This document shows positions 33,500 to 47,908 of a stretch of 64,000 nucleotides of DNA, in pieces. A program made the position numbers and the translations under genes. Source of the stretch: Lethocerus indicus (taxonomy: Eukaryota; Arthropoda; Insecta; Hemiptera; Belostomatidae). The notes beneath the pieces are model-generated. The model was not told the DNA's origin. It made no database searches and was given only the letters and a program-made list of their open reading frames with translations. How positions within the stretch are numbered: the stretch's first letter is position 1; each line of letters starts with the position of its first letter. Location of the stretch: assembly GCA_019843655.1 (NCBI GenBank), contig JACDQD010000010.1, forward strand, positions 6,369,637 to 6,433,636, given 5' to 3'.

Positions 33500-35890
33500 C
33501 AGTCGCCGGAGCCACTCGATCGGCACACTCTTCCTTCGCAATTGTCCAATTCGAAATATATATAAAACTTCGTCTGATTTTTTTGTTATAATGAAATAGA
33601 TGTTGACACGAATTTTCAAAAGTTTGATTAAACTATAAAATACGAAAATTCAATAAGATTTCAATGAAACTTACTAACAGGTGCCAGCCTTTGTACGTTG
33701 TATGCGCCATCTGGGGTCCATAAGCGGGTGGGGACTCAGAAAACCATCACATCAAGTTATAACGGTTTAAATGTAGACTTCAATTTCTTGAAAATAAAGT
33801 TATTTTGTCCTCGTGCAGTCTCTTGAAACATACCTTCTGATAAGTTTTCAAAATTATTCGTAATAATAACTCAATGTATGCCATGGAATTTCAATATGAG
33901 ATTAAGGTATTACAAGACAATACTTCTGGAAGTAAGGTCAGGTTCTCTGTTGAAGAAATCGAAACCGATGAATGGATTTGAAAATTCATTGTAACATTCG
34001 CTAATGCATAAATGTATTTTTAATTGAAAGTTTCCTGGTAAGTAGGATTATGTCGGGGAATATAGAAGATTGAAGCACGCGTTGAAACAAATGCCATAAA
34101 ACCATAATTTCACGTTCCTGCAGCATCTGTGATACGAATCAGAACGACTTCAGCTTTCCGCCACCGTCGCCTGAATGTATACTGCCTCATTAACAGAAAC
34201 AATCGAAATCACAGTTCAAGATATGATATTTTATCCGATACGAGCGACTAGAATCGCTTTTCCAAGAGAAAATGGCTATGAGAGAGAGAAAACACCTGAT
34301 TCTGAAATAATTTTTAAATCAAGCCTTACCTGTATCACGCAGAACCTAATATCGATGCATTTTTATCTCTTCCAGAAGAATCTTATTGAAATAGAAATCC
34401 GGTAAATGATTTTAGCCTAATGAGTTCCACAAAATTACTCTATGACAACTGGATTGGAATTTCATCACAGGATTGTAGGAAATTTGATGCAATTTAAAAT
34501 AAGATTGTCGATAACTTATCAAAAATTAATGTTAACCGTTCTTCAGTTTTAAATTACTGTTTATATTATTTATTCAAACCACTTTTATGCTGTTGACCCG
34601 CTTTGACTAAACCGTGAAATTCGTATAAATATATAGATTTATCCGTTCAATAAATAGATTATTGTATCAGCATTATAATGCCAGCCGAAGTCATTGTCAT
34701 TAAATGCAGGAGCCGAAATTGCTCGTCGAACTGTAATTTTATTTGTTTCGAAGGCCCAATTTATTTTCCGCACAGATGACGGCCATTACACTGTTAAATA
34801 TTCGATCTTCGAAACGTCGAGGCAATCATGCAAACCGTAGACGTCTAGAGGAAATTATCCTCCTGGAATTGAATATAAAGTACTTTTTCGCCGAAAATTT
34901 TCAGTTTCTTTTTATCGAGAACTTGAATAATGGAGGACCTACCTCCCTCCACCCTTTGTCGAATTCGAAGGGCGATTCGGAATTATTAATGCGGTATTTT
35001 TTGGCCTTTCCGGACGGAAAGGGCCCGCCCGCAAACCTTGGGACTCACGATCAGAAGTTCATTCGGTCAAAATTATAAAATTATTAGAAAAATATAAAAT
35101 AATTTAATTTTGCGACTTTACAACGTACATTTTTTCTAATTTTACTACCGGAATAATGATAAATTTCCGTTGTTATGTATCATAGTCAGGTCGTTGTATT
35201 CTAGGTAATATATATTGTTGAAACTCATAACAATCCATTTAAGACTTACGAGAATCTGTCCACAATTCTTTCTGGTTTTTTGGGAATAAATTCGAGCTCC
35301 AGAGAGGTTCATCCCGTTCATCCCCCCTGGCTGTTGTCTGCTTCCGACGTTTCAAAAATCTAACATTTTTATTATCAGGGTCATTAACAAGGGTTGAACA
35401 CCTGCAGCCCGATAGTATCTACTGCACGATCGCAACGGAAGTTAGTGACAATTACTTTGCTCTATCATAAAGCGATTATTCGTCCATTCGTCTATGAATT
35501 GAACGTTTATTGCTCCTCAATCGATATAATGCTCTTTCAATCGTGTTTATTCTCGCTTCATGAAACTTTTGAACGCAACTATGTATTTTTTTTAGTTATC
35601 CCGTCGAAGGTGCGCTCCATGAACTGCTAGAGCCCAATTATTCGACGATTTATGGGATTAATAGTATTATATCGGTTAGTGAACCAATCGGCCATTGATA
35701 AGGAGAAAATGTGAGCGGTTTAGTTGGTGGAAAACTAAGAGTAAATGCGTGGTGGGGCTCGAGGCGGGGCTGCCAGGAGTTGTTGACCTCTGGCCGTCGT
35801 CGGCTCCGGCACAAGAAGAACGGCCGCGGAGAGTGTGGAAAAAGTGAAATAAATGTAACTTTTTCGGAGCCCGCATTAATTATAAGCCTC
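33500..35890. other. No recognisable gene
   Basis: AT-rich, with GC-rich patches near 34940-35050 and 35710-35850. Nothing recognisable in any frame. Confidence 0.5.
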
Positions 35891-35892
35891 CT

Positions 35893-35958
35893 TCTTGCTT
35901 TTCTTTTTTTTTATTATTTTTTTTTCTTTTATTTCAATTTTCGTTCCCCCTTTTCTTT
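35893..35958. repeat. T-rich low-complexity tract
   Basis: Runs of T broken by A and C, followed by C/T-rich sequence. Confidence 0.85.
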
Positions 35959-35959
35959 C

Positions 35960-38148
35960 TAACCTACCCCACCGTTTTCACCGCCCGAATCTTCCACCGG
36001 ATCTACTCGGTGCAGTGGAAATTAATTGCAGCGGCGTGGACCGAATAAATTGAAATCGGAACCGACCGCCCGTGTAATTGAGCCGTTTCTCAGAGCGGAG
36101 GCGGGTTGTTTGGACTGTCTATTTTTTTTCTCTCTTTTTCAAGACGCGAAAACTGCAAGCAACATTAATCGAGACCGAGAATGAATTGTCGTAAGATCGG
36201 TGATGTTGAAATTACAAAAAAAGCGAGAAAGAAATAGACGCATTAACTTTTGTGGCAAGGGATTCGTTAAATGGGGTTTCAGTTAGATTTATGGACTAGA
36301 ATATTATACTCTACATTCTAATGGAAAAATATATGGGATATTTTTTAAAAACAGTAAACCTGTAGAACGATGTTTGGTTTGTTTTTCTAACGCAATAAAT
36401 ATCACCAAACTTACTAACACCGGCTATTCCAATGCGAGTTTCAGCTGGTTACATTTTTTTACTATCGGGGACTTTAAATTTATTTCATTAACGATAAATT
36501 TTTGTATAAGTACGCGGATAAGTAACTTTACGGCCTTCGTAAGTGACAAACACTAAGAGTCGCTAAAGATGAGTGTACCTACTTATGCTACTAACGCAAT
36601 GCCCTACATTAGGCCTATTTTGTCCTTAAAATAAATTCGATATCCCGTGCAATGCAGTTAGGGCAATTGTCTCCGACACAGACTGATGGGTTCTGTAAAC
36701 AATCTTCAGTAAATAAACCTCTCTTAGTCTTGAAAATTTCGGCCTCTCAATCCTCCTCAATCTCCTGAACTAGTTCGCGGTAATAGCTCAATGCACGCTT
36801 TGCATCCTCCGGTTAACGACACCTCTGTTACTGGGCCAAAGGCGCGAGCGGTATATATACATCTCGTGTCAGCGATTAGGGCAATTAACGTCTTTGCAAA
36901 AGAACCAATCAGAGTCACGGTGAGAAATGTACGCCCGGGGCCCGCGATACTCTGTACTTGTAAACCGGCTGTTTTATAACTCATGTAAATCGAAACAAAC
37001 GGCGCTTCGTCGTTGCCAGAGAACGAAAATGCATTTGTCAACTCCGTGGGGAATGTAAATCATCGGCTATTATCTCACGGTCGGCATCCAGGGGTTGAAT
37101 ATTTTGACCCCTTAAGATCTCCCCGGTATTAAAGAGCTATCCAGGCTTTATAGGGATCTTTTTGCACTCCAGGAACATAGTTTCGTTAATTCGTAAGTTC
37201 ATTGCAAAAAAAAATTGCTCTACGCCAGGTGTTATTGTAATATAAACATTTTGACAGATCTAAGTTGCTTCCGAGACCGGTTTTTCTTTCCATTAATTAC
37301 AGGATCTCACCATTGACGGTATTCTGAATTCTGATTGGTGAACTTCTGAAAGCTATCCCGAACATTTGGCAATGGCTCAGCAACATTTCGGCCGAAAAAT
37401 ATGCAGTTATGGGATGTCTAGGTAATAGAGCCGTAGGACCAAATGGGCGAGCGGAGATATTTAATCGAATTTTACGATACTCTGTGCTACACACTATATA
37501 TTATTGTCGGTCGGCTTCGTCAGTACAACTTCTGCGTTTTCAACGAAAACATTTGGTCTTTGCCTCAGGTCCGGCTCCAGGCCGTCAGGAGTGCCGAAAT
37601 ATTAACCGGGCAGTTCCCAAGGACGAAAACAAAAATGAAAAGTACCAAACCGCCGGCATTATTAACGAGATAATGGCTCGGACAATGGGTGAAAGAGCGG
37701 TAACGAAATGGTGGCCCCGGGGGCCCGCCGCCCGAGAAAGAAATTGACCGTTCGCGGTTAAGGACGTCGATCACGAAACTGTGAAACGTCCCGCTATCCG
37801 CAGCACGAACTCGCCGTGGAAAGGTATCGGAATAATGTGTACCAGTTCTCCCTTCACGTTATGGGAGCGCATTTTCAGTTTAGTCAGAGTTAAAAATAAA
37901 TCGGAATTATTCTAGATCTTTCTCATTCCCGGTCTATAACAAGCCATAACGTACTGACTATAAGGAATAAAAAATTGTAAAATTGACTGAAATTAATTGT
38001 TTTAACTAATTTATTACATTTATCTACTAAGACATTTTTCACGTATTTTTAAAGTGCAAAGGCCTGAAATCTGTCTTGATTAGGTTATTTTCTTAAATTT
38101 TTACTAAATAATATACGAAGAAAAGAATATTTACAGACCTTATATATT
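35960..38148. other. No recognisable gene; one possible conserved noncoding block
   Basis: Mostly unremarkable. The segment 36790-36975 stands out. It is CpG-retaining, carries TATATATA (about 36850-36858), a CCAATCAG at about 36904 and homeodomain-type GGCAATTAACG near 36880-36892. I treat this as a regulatory possibility only. Confidence 0.35.
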
Positions 38149-38149
38149 C

Positions 38150-38193
38150 CTCCCTCTCTTGTTTCGGCTGTTCCCCATTTTCAGTAGTCGTGT
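38150..38193 (+). repeat. Decayed hairpin-repeat fragment
   Basis: CTTGTTTCGGCTGTTCCCCA followed by TTTTCAGTAGTCGTG is a diverged match to the left-arm core (TTTCGGCTGCTCGCCATCTTCAG in the family). Confidence 0.5.
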
Positions 38194-38393
38194 GTTCTTA
38201 TGGCTGCACCTCGTCACCCTCAACATTTCTGCGATTTCATTCTGTCTTCCTTCGATTTTTTTGTAATATCGCATCAATTACTGCAACATCTAATGTAATC
38301 TTGTATAACAGATATTGACAATTTTCGTAGGAAATGCAAAACATGTACAAAATATGTACGGCCAATAGCTTCGGTATGAAACTCTGCGAGGTT

Positions 38394-38441
38394 AACATAG
38401 TATAGTGGCGTCATAGGGTTCCATACATAGTATAGTGGCGT
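38394..38441. repeat. Short tandem duplication, 31-bp spacing
   Basis: ACATAGTATAGTGGCGT occurs at about 38395 and again 31 bp downstream. Confidence 0.8.
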
Positions 38442-38444
38442 GTT

Positions 38445-41400
38445 GTTGACAGAAAACTACAGACCGGCGTATATTTGCGTTCAAGGGCTGACCTGTTGTC
38501 GGAAATAGACGGTGGTCTATTAAAATAGACCTGGTTGTCCACACAGGCGTAATATTTGGACCGCCTCCCGCCCGGTCACAAACCAGCGCCAACTGTGCCT
38601 CACCGCCGAGGCATTCGTAACTTTCGGGCCTACAATCAAAATAAAGTTAACCGGCTCTAATGAAAATTATGTAATGATTTCAACTGAATATAAATCATAC
38701 GGTTTGCTATATCTTGACTGGTCCAGGCTGCGATGTTAAAAGGTATACGCAGAACATATTTATCCGCCTTCCAATGGAACCATACTCTCGGTTTGGACAA
38801 CGTTGACCAAATAGGACCTATTCCAAGTGGAATATCTGAAAATAATTTACGCTCATAAATTGTATATCAACTTTTATTAGAGCCAGACTGCTCTATTATG
38901 AGGGGGGACCTAACAAAAATTTATGATTTTTATGTCATGTACAGGCAGAAAAATTCAGGTTTAGGCAGTTCAAGGATGACTCGTCAGCCACCGATTTTAC
39001 TGTACTATAATTCACATAGGACTATTGTGAGGTGCTTAGATCAGAAAAACCAAGGAATCGAATAAGAAGTCCAAACGAGTACAGGATTGAAAAATAATAT
39101 AAGAATACTAGTTTTCTGGGGGCTTAATAATGATAATAATAAAAGTAACATCCACTGTGACGACTGCATTTCACGCTCGAAACAGAAGTTTAACAGAAGT
39201 TTTCTTAGGTCGATTAATCTATTCCAATTGTTATTGTGAAAATTGATAATATTTTTATAACGTCTTAACGAACTGTTCTGTGCCACTGGCGGCCAATATT
39301 TTTTTCGCGTTCGAAGCCCCACAAACAGCGACCTGGGGGTGGAGGGGGGTATCGACTCGTAGCCAGCCTAATGCCTAAATATTCACTATTTTCAAACACT
39401 GATCCCGACTAAACCTATTAGGAGTGGCGGGGGAAGTGAGAGCCAAAACACAAAAACCGGTCGCTGAAAACGGCTCAATTCTGTTTTTTACAACGGTTTG
39501 CATCGTGCGATATTACGAATATGAAATCAGGTCGAGGTTTTTATTTCTAAATTCCTTAGTTATTATTTGTGATAGTTATAGTATAGTTTAGTGTTATAGT
39601 ATTGCGATAATAACCGTAATATTGTAGTTCCCACACCAAATCGCAGTAACGGGTATATTAGGGTTCACGAGGGCTTAAAAATATAATCAATCTCTCGATT
39701 TTATACCTGTTTCAGTTTCTAGATATTGTGAACATTCTGTTAGTACTACATGCAGCACTGATGAGGCGTCCTAACATTATCACTGCGCTGTGACTGATCT
39801 TCACGAGTCATCATTGAGCGGTCATAATCTATGCCATTAACAGGATGTTAATTATGCTTCATTTCTTCCTTTATTATCTTTCTCCCTTCTGGTCAACATG
39901 TGTGAAAGTTTTACACGAGGTTTGTACAAGTGAACGGAGAAATAGGTGACAGAAATTTTTGAATACTGACTTTGTGTGGGCGTTTAATATTATTTTAATA
40001 CTTTACGCGCCTTCAACGCTTACTGCTATCCGAGATTTTTCCTTTTTCCGCAATAGACAGATTGCCATTACTCTTAGTTCTCGGTTCTTCGACTGTCAGA
40101 TAGAGATGACGCGTCATCGATGGACCGCGGCGCGTCATCTTACTCCGGCCTTTTATCTAACTATAGTGAGCTGACCCGGTCTTGAGCAGTGTCTCTGCCT
40201 CAGGGATAATTGATGAGGAATTAACGAGGCGCCGTTTAACGCTGCGAACTTATTTACTTTTTATTCTCTGAACGGAAATTCATCACGACTAAACTAGTAG
40301 TCGATTGGTACAAGGTTAAAGACAAAATAGAACAGTGATATTCACATTTGATTAAGGGAAGGATATCCTTAAAAAAGGGAAATAATATAATAAAGGATCC
40401 TGTGTCGGTCCTGTGATTTCTACAGGATAAAGGCAGGATTCGCTTACACAGATCATAGAATCCTGCTCAAAACAGTACAATAAGTTATCATCGTTAGAAT
40501 ACCTCAAAACTTACATTTAACAGTCGTTTTTCAGCAATCATACTGCTGAAGATGTATACTAGCTAACACCTTAGCTGTTAGATCAATAGTAACTATATAC
40601 CATTAAATTTTCAATTTACAGTAAATATTTCGATGAACATCATAACGATACTTTTTTGTACACAACTGTTCCTATTACAGCCAATTACCGGTAGAAGATA
40701 TTACAGAATTGAATGTGGACATAAATCCTCCTCAGCTATAGTTGGGAATACCCCAGTCTTTACAATCCCTTAGTACGGGCTTAGTAATGGTAAAAAAAAA
40801 TAGGCATAAGAAATGCCCGCGTATATAACCTTTAAAGGAATTGGAGTGAATAAAGTGATCTCAATTAATTTAACATTGCAGACTGGAATTTTTACAACAC
40901 AATAAATACGGCGGATTAAGTTCAGTCTATAATGCGACGTAATTAAATTATTTTTTAATTAGTTGATTTTTATATTTACCTCTCCGTGAACGCGATTGAG
41001 CGCGAAAGGACTAGGCCGGGTTTTATACGGCCGTAGTCGGATTTCGTGGTCCTGAATCGGTCGTGAAAGTGTTCCCATCGGTGTGCCGGTCCCACGCTAA
41101 TTACCGTCGTTACCTCTACAGACGGAGCGTAACGCGTCTTCGTCTTCCACCGGCCGAGGATTAATTGTTTTTGTTTTTATTCAACGCACGAACCGGAGCA
41201 GCCGGCTGAAGAATGTTTCTCGAATAGGCCCAGCAGCGGCCGTTGTCGATTTACCCCTTGAAATAGGCTATTTTACTGAAATTAATATGGATATTTAATC
41301 CAATAAATGTATAAAAATGGTTCAATCAATAATTTGGGCATTGAAATATAAATTATTCCAATTATTACCTTATCCTAGATCAGTTCCAACCTCTCCGTTA

Positions 41401-41475
41401 GGAATTCAACTTATTTGGGGGCTTGGAATAACCCCAATACTTCCAGTTTTCTTTGTCCACTCTCCTAATTTTCTG
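38445..41475. other. No recognisable gene
   Basis: AT-rich unique DNA; GC-rich patch near 41000-41250. No gene, RNA or transposon end recognised. Confidence 0.5.
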
Positions 41476-41479
41476 GAAG

Positions 41480-41511
41480 GGTTTCGGCTTCTCGCCACTG
41501 CCAGTAGCATA
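41480..41511 (+). repeat. Decayed hairpin-repeat fragment
   Basis: GGTTTCGGCTTCTCGCCACT followed by GCCAGTAGCA matches the left-arm core with a few changes. Confidence 0.5.
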
Positions 41512-41514
41512 TCT

Positions 41515-43440
41515 ACAATGTTTTCTTTCATTTTTTCCCGTCTATGAGCAAAAAGCACGCCGACAATAATAAAGTAGAATGAGGTTCAATCACGTATAAT
41601 ATTCGCGCAATGCTGTTCACGATGGTGAGACAAACAAAAAGGTTTGCTAATTGATTTACCTTTAAACAACTCGGTTTCTGGTACTGTGTAACGTAGAAAA
41701 TGTAATAATTCAAACGGGAAAAGCGGGAAGGAATTCGGCAGGTGCACCCCATTGTCACCGACGAATATCATCCAAGTGATGTCATCCACGCCGCGTAGTA
41801 ACACAATTGACAGGGACAAGTGTACCTACAATTGTTACTGACACACTGCACAGTCTATCCTGTGACATCCAAAGACCATAATAAGGAGAGAATATAAATT
41901 TCCGATCTGGTTCGTAACTATACCAGTTTCGTAACTCGGTGTCCGATTGAATCCGCGGTCGCAATCCGGGAGTCGAGATATAAATAGTTATTGATATTTT
42001 TTTCTTATATTAATTTATCCCGGAACGGTCACGGAATCTTATTGTTCTGGGTCATATTTCCCGTTCCCAACTGCCGATATCGCCCCGCCTCATGCCCTAT
42101 CACCCGCGTATTGGGATTTTCGCTTTGATACCGTTTCAAAATTGCGCCGTTTCTCGGTCCAGTTGCGCAATCGTAACAATTTTCGTCCGGCTGTCGGGAG
42201 AACAGTCACGAATCGTGAGATAAGGAGCGCAATCCGATTCATAATGAGCGCTGGCCGGCGACAGCTACCCCTTCCTGAATATCCTGAAACGCGGTCGTGA
42301 TATAATGCCGAAACGAGGTTTTGTTCGATACCCAATTTTTTTCTCTACCATTATTTTCAGCGACGACTCTAATAACGTAACTGCGAGTCGTTAATCAAGA
42401 AAAAGGCTCCATCTCAACCTCAATTCCGAACGAAAGGATTTTGTCTATTTCCTCTTAGACCTAATAGCTATGATATGTGGAAAACTTTTCAACTATCGTT
42501 CGTTTTGACTAAATAAACAAATGTAAATTTGAAACCGATTCTGGAAAACAAGTTCAAAATATTTTTGTCGAAGCATTTCTTTCAAGGTCTACCGGTACCG
42601 GGGACTGATATCGGACAAGTTCATTTTTAAAAGATATACTATAACCTCGATTTGGTTTCTCAAGACGTTTAAACTCTGCAATCTATTAAAACTTAATCTT
42701 CAAAAAGATACAACAATGGTATTTATAAAATATTTTCCCCCGCGCTGGATTAAAAGTGAATCGCCGGGATATTTCTGATGGGGTGGCTACTATTTAAGTA
42801 ATTCGAAATACCGTAATGCAAAAAATGTGAACGATAATTACGACACGCCGAATAATAATTAACGGGGGTCAACGACCGCGTAGTGGCATTTCCATGGTAA
42901 CGAAACGGTAGCCAAGTATGACCGGCGTAGCTAACTGAAATTATTAATCCCCTGTGGTGAAATGAACCAGATTTAGTCTCAGGTCAAGCACAAGAAAATA
43001 GTGTAAACACTTCTATAAACGCGGAATTTATTATTAGAACTGTTGTTGGTAAATATAAAATTCGTATTGGCGATTTTGATGAGTCGAAACCTGAACTGTC
43101 CCTTCGTTTCCTACGGGCGTAACACTTTCAAATAGTTCCCTAAGGCTGAATCAATTGACCGTCTTTAAGACTTTCTGTAAACAACGAATTGGTCCTTGCC
43201 CAGATTGATGGATGGGGCGGTGATTGGTCATCAATTTGGAATGCCACTCAGTTGGGGGACCTTGTACCTTTTTGATCACCTAGATTGCCTTTCTCGGCAG
43301 TTTGGTGTTACTGGAGGACCGTAGGTACTAATCTCCGTATTTTAATATGAGCGGGCCTTGCGTGTGTTTAGTACAAACAGAACCGCGAAAATTCTGAGGA
43401 GCCGGTAGTGTACGGAATGCTCCGATTATTAAAGTCCTTT
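41515..43440. other. No recognisable gene
   Basis: No recognisable feature; a GC-rich patch at 42070-42310 has open frames on one strand only, without a domain. Confidence 0.5.
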
Positions 43441-43445
43441 CAATC

Positions 43446-43493
43446 TACTTTCTCCCCTCGGTAGTTTGCTCTATTGCTAGACCGGTTTAGGCC
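43446..43493 (+). repeat. Decayed hairpin-repeat fragment
   Basis: CTTTCTCCCCTCGGTAGTTT then TGCTAGACCGGTTTAGGC matches the left arm from the TCTCCTCTCGC block to the core. Confidence 0.65.
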
Positions 43494-43499
43494 CGCTTG

Positions 43500-44830
43500 G
43501 GCACTGTTTTGAAAATTACGGATCTCCGGTCAGGTATATTTCGAAGCCGGCAGATCCGAGAATCAATGAGCGAGGACAGCAACTTGGCGTAGTCACGCAG
43601 CGGGGAACGTGAACGGGCATAAAAAAATTGAAAAATTCCATATCCCTACCCGTATATGGGAGAGTTCGGACGGATTTTAGCCAAACTCAGGGGCCCGAAC
43701 GATTAACAGGAAGGAGTAATTATAGTTTAAGTTCGCTCTCACAGCATGACAACGGCGTGGGATAGAAATGCTATAGAATTTTGTACTAGCCACTGGGGGA
43801 GTACCTGGGTTTATAATTTTCAGAGTACCGACATATTGCGATAAATATATTCTGCGGACGTTGAAAGAAATAAAAGAGCGTAGAATTTTCGGAGTTATCG
43901 CGTCCTTGGCAAACATCGCCTTCACTTGGTACGATTCCAGCTTGCTGCGAAATGCCGGCAAAACTGTTTCGATCGTAAACTGCAATACTGAAACATACAT
44001 TTTCAGAAATTGGGAATACATTTTTAAACAAAATTCTACATCCTCTAGGCCTAATATACAATACTTATTGACGTGTGGGACTCATGGTACATTCGCGGTC
44101 AATGCGAGTTCAATGTTTGCAGGTATAAATAGTTGCAGGTAACAGTAGGCTATATGCTTGTTTTTTGTGGTCCGGTTTTTGTTTTTGTTTTTACTTTGGT
44201 TGGTTACTGGGGCTATCATTACGCGGTTTAGTGAACGTTAGTCCCCCGTCTCCCGTGTCCTGTTTTTCGAGAACCTCCACTGTTCCATGTCATATAATGT
44301 TATGTATGTCGTCGGTATGTTCAAGAGTTATTATAAATACTCTGCGTTAACTGTAGCTGAACTGAAATAGATTCATTTAATTAAAATTGCAACACAGTAA
44401 GAGGGCTTCGGGGAAAAGGTCGGCGGTCGCAGAGGGGACACTCTAATGGGCGTTACAGTCTGTTCACCTGCGATCGTTCTTTACAGTGAATTGTGGCAAC
44501 ATTTTCTCAGGAAACATGCGACGGGGACATGTTGCCGCCAGAAGGACTCAGTGTACAGGACGGGTACAGGGCGGGTACCCGCTCGCGCGGGTTACCCAAC
44601 TTCATTCGGGTCCGAGCACCGATTTAATTTCCAGCCAATAGATTTATATGCGGAGCTATGCGATATATGTGGCGCTGGATGCGAGTACGTCTTTCGCTCA
44701 TAACAAGTCCTTTCCGATTAAGAAGTGGAAACACGAAAGTCGGGCGATATTAATCAGTAAGCCCCTGACGGAATATGGCACGATATTAACAACATTAAGT
44801 GTTTCGGTCTAACAAAAGATAATGTTTGAA
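43500..44830. other. No recognisable gene
   Basis: No recognisable feature. Frames at 43677-44142 overlap on both strands and look random. Confidence 0.5.
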
Positions 44831-44908
44831 ATACCCGTTTGGAATACCATTTTCTGTCTCCGCTCGCTCGTCTTTTCCTAGACCAGTTTTACAGCACGCC
44901 ATCATCGG
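44831..44908 (+). repeat. Decayed hairpin-repeat fragment
   Basis: ATACCCGTTTGGAATACC, TTCTGTCTCCGCTCGCTCG, then CCTAGACCAGTTTTACAGCA and CGCCATCATCGG follow the order of the complete left arm with many substitutions. No right arm remains. Confidence 0.7.
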
Positions 44909-44909
44909 T

Positions 44910-47169
44910 GAGTATTTTTTTGTCAATAACTGCTATTTTGATTATGATGTTCGAGTTGTTTTTGAGCACTGAGTCTTTATTGGTGTTTGAAAACGTTGGC
45001 CAATCCCAAAATTAAGGTCTCCAATTTTTTTAGAAATACAAAGGTTTTGAAATACAAAGAAATATAAAGGTTGGAGAATTATTTATTTTTCTGTATAGTT
45101 GCAATTTCGATCGATGAATTTTTGTAGATGCTATGACAATATTTGAATGCCCTCCTCGCCGCCATGTCCTTCAGGAGGCGTTCTCTCCTTTGGTTGTCGA
45201 ATTTTCTAATAAATTCACAATTAATCCATAAATTCATAATTTAGTACGATTTTGATTCAAAGTTAGTCGCTCGTTTGGTTCAGGTTTCTAGTCATTCTTG
45301 AACTATTCTGTAACCTCCTGTGTTTGCGTTATCGGACGAACTTCTGTATGATTACGTCCGAGGACATCCAAATATTATTACTTAGCTATTGCTTTATTGC
45401 TATTGCATATTATTATAGGCTATTTCCGACGTTATTTCACGAAAACGGAGATCTCTTCCGACAGCAGGCTCGCGTGACACGGCATACGCTCTCTGAAATG
45501 TGGCTCTGAAATGGGGAATATATTCAGACGGCGTATGACTGGCACACGACAACGAAAGGCGAGGGACGCGCATGATGTACGCAGAGAAAATTGAAATATT
45601 GCCACGGCTCGCTCGCCGTTTATTGCCACATGTACACCGCTGCCTGTAGTAAAATTGTGACGCGTAAGGAATGATAAAATGACAGTCGTTAAATAAATAT
45701 TGTTGTGAGCAAACTAATTCTTTATTAATCGGAAGCTATCACCGACCGTGATTTTTTATTTGGAAATAACTTTGGATCGTTACTTGGATAGATTAAACGA
45801 AATTTATAATCTCCATTCAGAAATTTTACATGATTTTTTATCTGTAGTATAGAATGTGAAGCTTTAATACCATGGCAGGATTCATTTTAGCACTATTACT
45901 GCAGTGGCGTTCCTCGGAATTGAGTAGATTATTTGATATGTACCCCATATTTTCTTTAGTTCATAACTATTTCTTTTTTATTCAGCCACTTCATAATCGT
46001 TGGAATTTTAATGATCTGTAATGACCCTGATTTACTCTATTGCAAAAGGAAACGCTGGAAGGATAAGTTCCAAACTAAATGTTAAGTTTAATTAACAACG
46101 GCAATTAAGTTCATGTCCGCTAACTTGCCCGAAGCGACCGCCTTTGCGATTAGCCCGGGGGCGGCGGCTGTGTGTAGCCCGAGAAACGTGATAGACATCT
46201 CTGAAAGTGCGGCTCCGGGTCTCTTCTCGGATGGATCGTTCACGATCCCATATATTCGGGAGCAGTTCGCTCACAATAGCGCCCGCCGCTAATGGGTTCG
46301 TGAAAGACCCATCTCCAATCCCGAAATGATGCCGTTATCCCCCTGGCCAAATTTATGGATTACCGTCTGTTTTAAAATCGGTGTTCCCCTTTCCCACCCC
46401 TTCGGATCCTTTTCGGCCGGACACGAACGACTTTTTAGCGTTTAAAAATGTTTCATTTCAATATTGAGTCGTGAATATTCCTCAGGAATTAATCTGTAGA
46501 CGAACCCTAAATTATTACATACGATGACAGATCGTGTTTGCATCTCTTTTGCAGATATAACTAGGCAGCAATAAATTAATGTAGATTTTTTTAAGAATGA
46601 AAATATTTCGTTTCAAAATTCTCATATTAAATTCAGAGTGCGAAATCCTGACACCTTTCCAACAATATGAGCAATTCAACATCGGCCTCAATGACCAATA
46701 ATAATATTGTATGCCATCCTATTAAAGACTGATATTTCAAATTTTGGCTCCACTTAATTAATTTCTTATTCGTGATATATTGAAGGTTGAACTGAACAAG
46801 TTTGACTCAAGACCCAGAATATTTCTTAATCACTACGGAACTTTTAAGACTTCTCTTCATCTTATAAAGTATGCACTGCGGTAAAGATTATCGTCCAAAT
46901 TACCTGAAACGGCTCTATCGAATGTTAGTAATTTAATATATATTTTATGTAATTTCGTTATTTTTCTGGACAGTACCGTTTAAAGGAATTGCGGTAAGCG
47001 ATATTCAGCGCATCTGTCTTCAGTGGAACACATGTAACCCTGGTGGAACCGTGTAAGCGTACACCGAAACGCGAAATGGCGGCCTGTAAATGTACAGACA
47101 GTGGAGTCTACTGGTGGATAATGGGGCGTCTAGTGTTACCAGCCCCTTACGGTCTGGGTGGTCTCGTCC

Positions 47170-47170
<1 letters not shown>
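44910..47170. other. No recognisable gene
   Basis: AT-rich DNA with a GC-rich patch near 46130-46270. Nothing recognised. Confidence 0.5.

Positions 47171-47171
<1 letters not shown>

Positions 47172-47250
<79 letters not shown>
47172..47250. repeat. GA microsatellite, pure
   Basis: 79 bp of uninterrupted GA. Reading frames through it (Arg-Glu or Ser-Leu runs) are artefacts. Confidence 0.98.
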
Positions 47251-47252
<2 letters not shown>

Positions 47253-47254
47253 GG

Positions 47255-47904
47255 ACCGCTCTCAACTCAAAGCTCATCAACCAAGTGCAAACATAAATCA
47301 TTTCATTGATTTTCTATTTCAATCATCATTTATTACCTCGTATCCTGGAAGATTATATTTCTTTTCACTATCTCGATTTTACATAACGGTTTAATCCGCT
47401 TCTGTATTTCCACGATTCCAATGCTCTGTCATTTGTATAATGAATCTGAAAGTTCATTGTTACATAATATCTGCACGCGGCCATCTGGTCGTCTATGACT
47501 CGAACTGGACAGTGGACTTTGTTCAAAGAACCAGTACGGTCTTGAATATCACTGGGCTTTAAGTAACATATTTGGACTTAAGGTCGATAGCATTCTATAA
47601 GATAAAGTCTGGTATACTCATCATCAATGTCGGTACGAAGAGGAGCGAGAGAGATATTCTGGAATTATTTAAGGCTCAATTTTGTAATTTTGTAAAAAAA
47701 AACCGGCACCCCCATCTGAGCTATTCCCGCTTAGAAATAATTTCTTTTTCTTTAAATATACATTTAATATAGTAGACAATATACAAATGTTTTTTAATAC
47801 ATCCGGTCTTTCTGCATTTACACAGATGAACCTGTAACGTTCCAATCTCCCATTGTTATGCCCGATGACCGAATCATCAGAACTCAATTGCAAATGTGAG
47901 ATGT
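47255..47904. other. No recognisable gene
   Basis: AT-rich, no recognisable feature. Confidence 0.5.
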
Positions 47905-47908
47905 TTAA

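Noticed and set aside
47043..47309. Arg-Glu and Ser-Leu repeat proteins
   Set aside because: Produced by the pure GA microsatellite on either strand.
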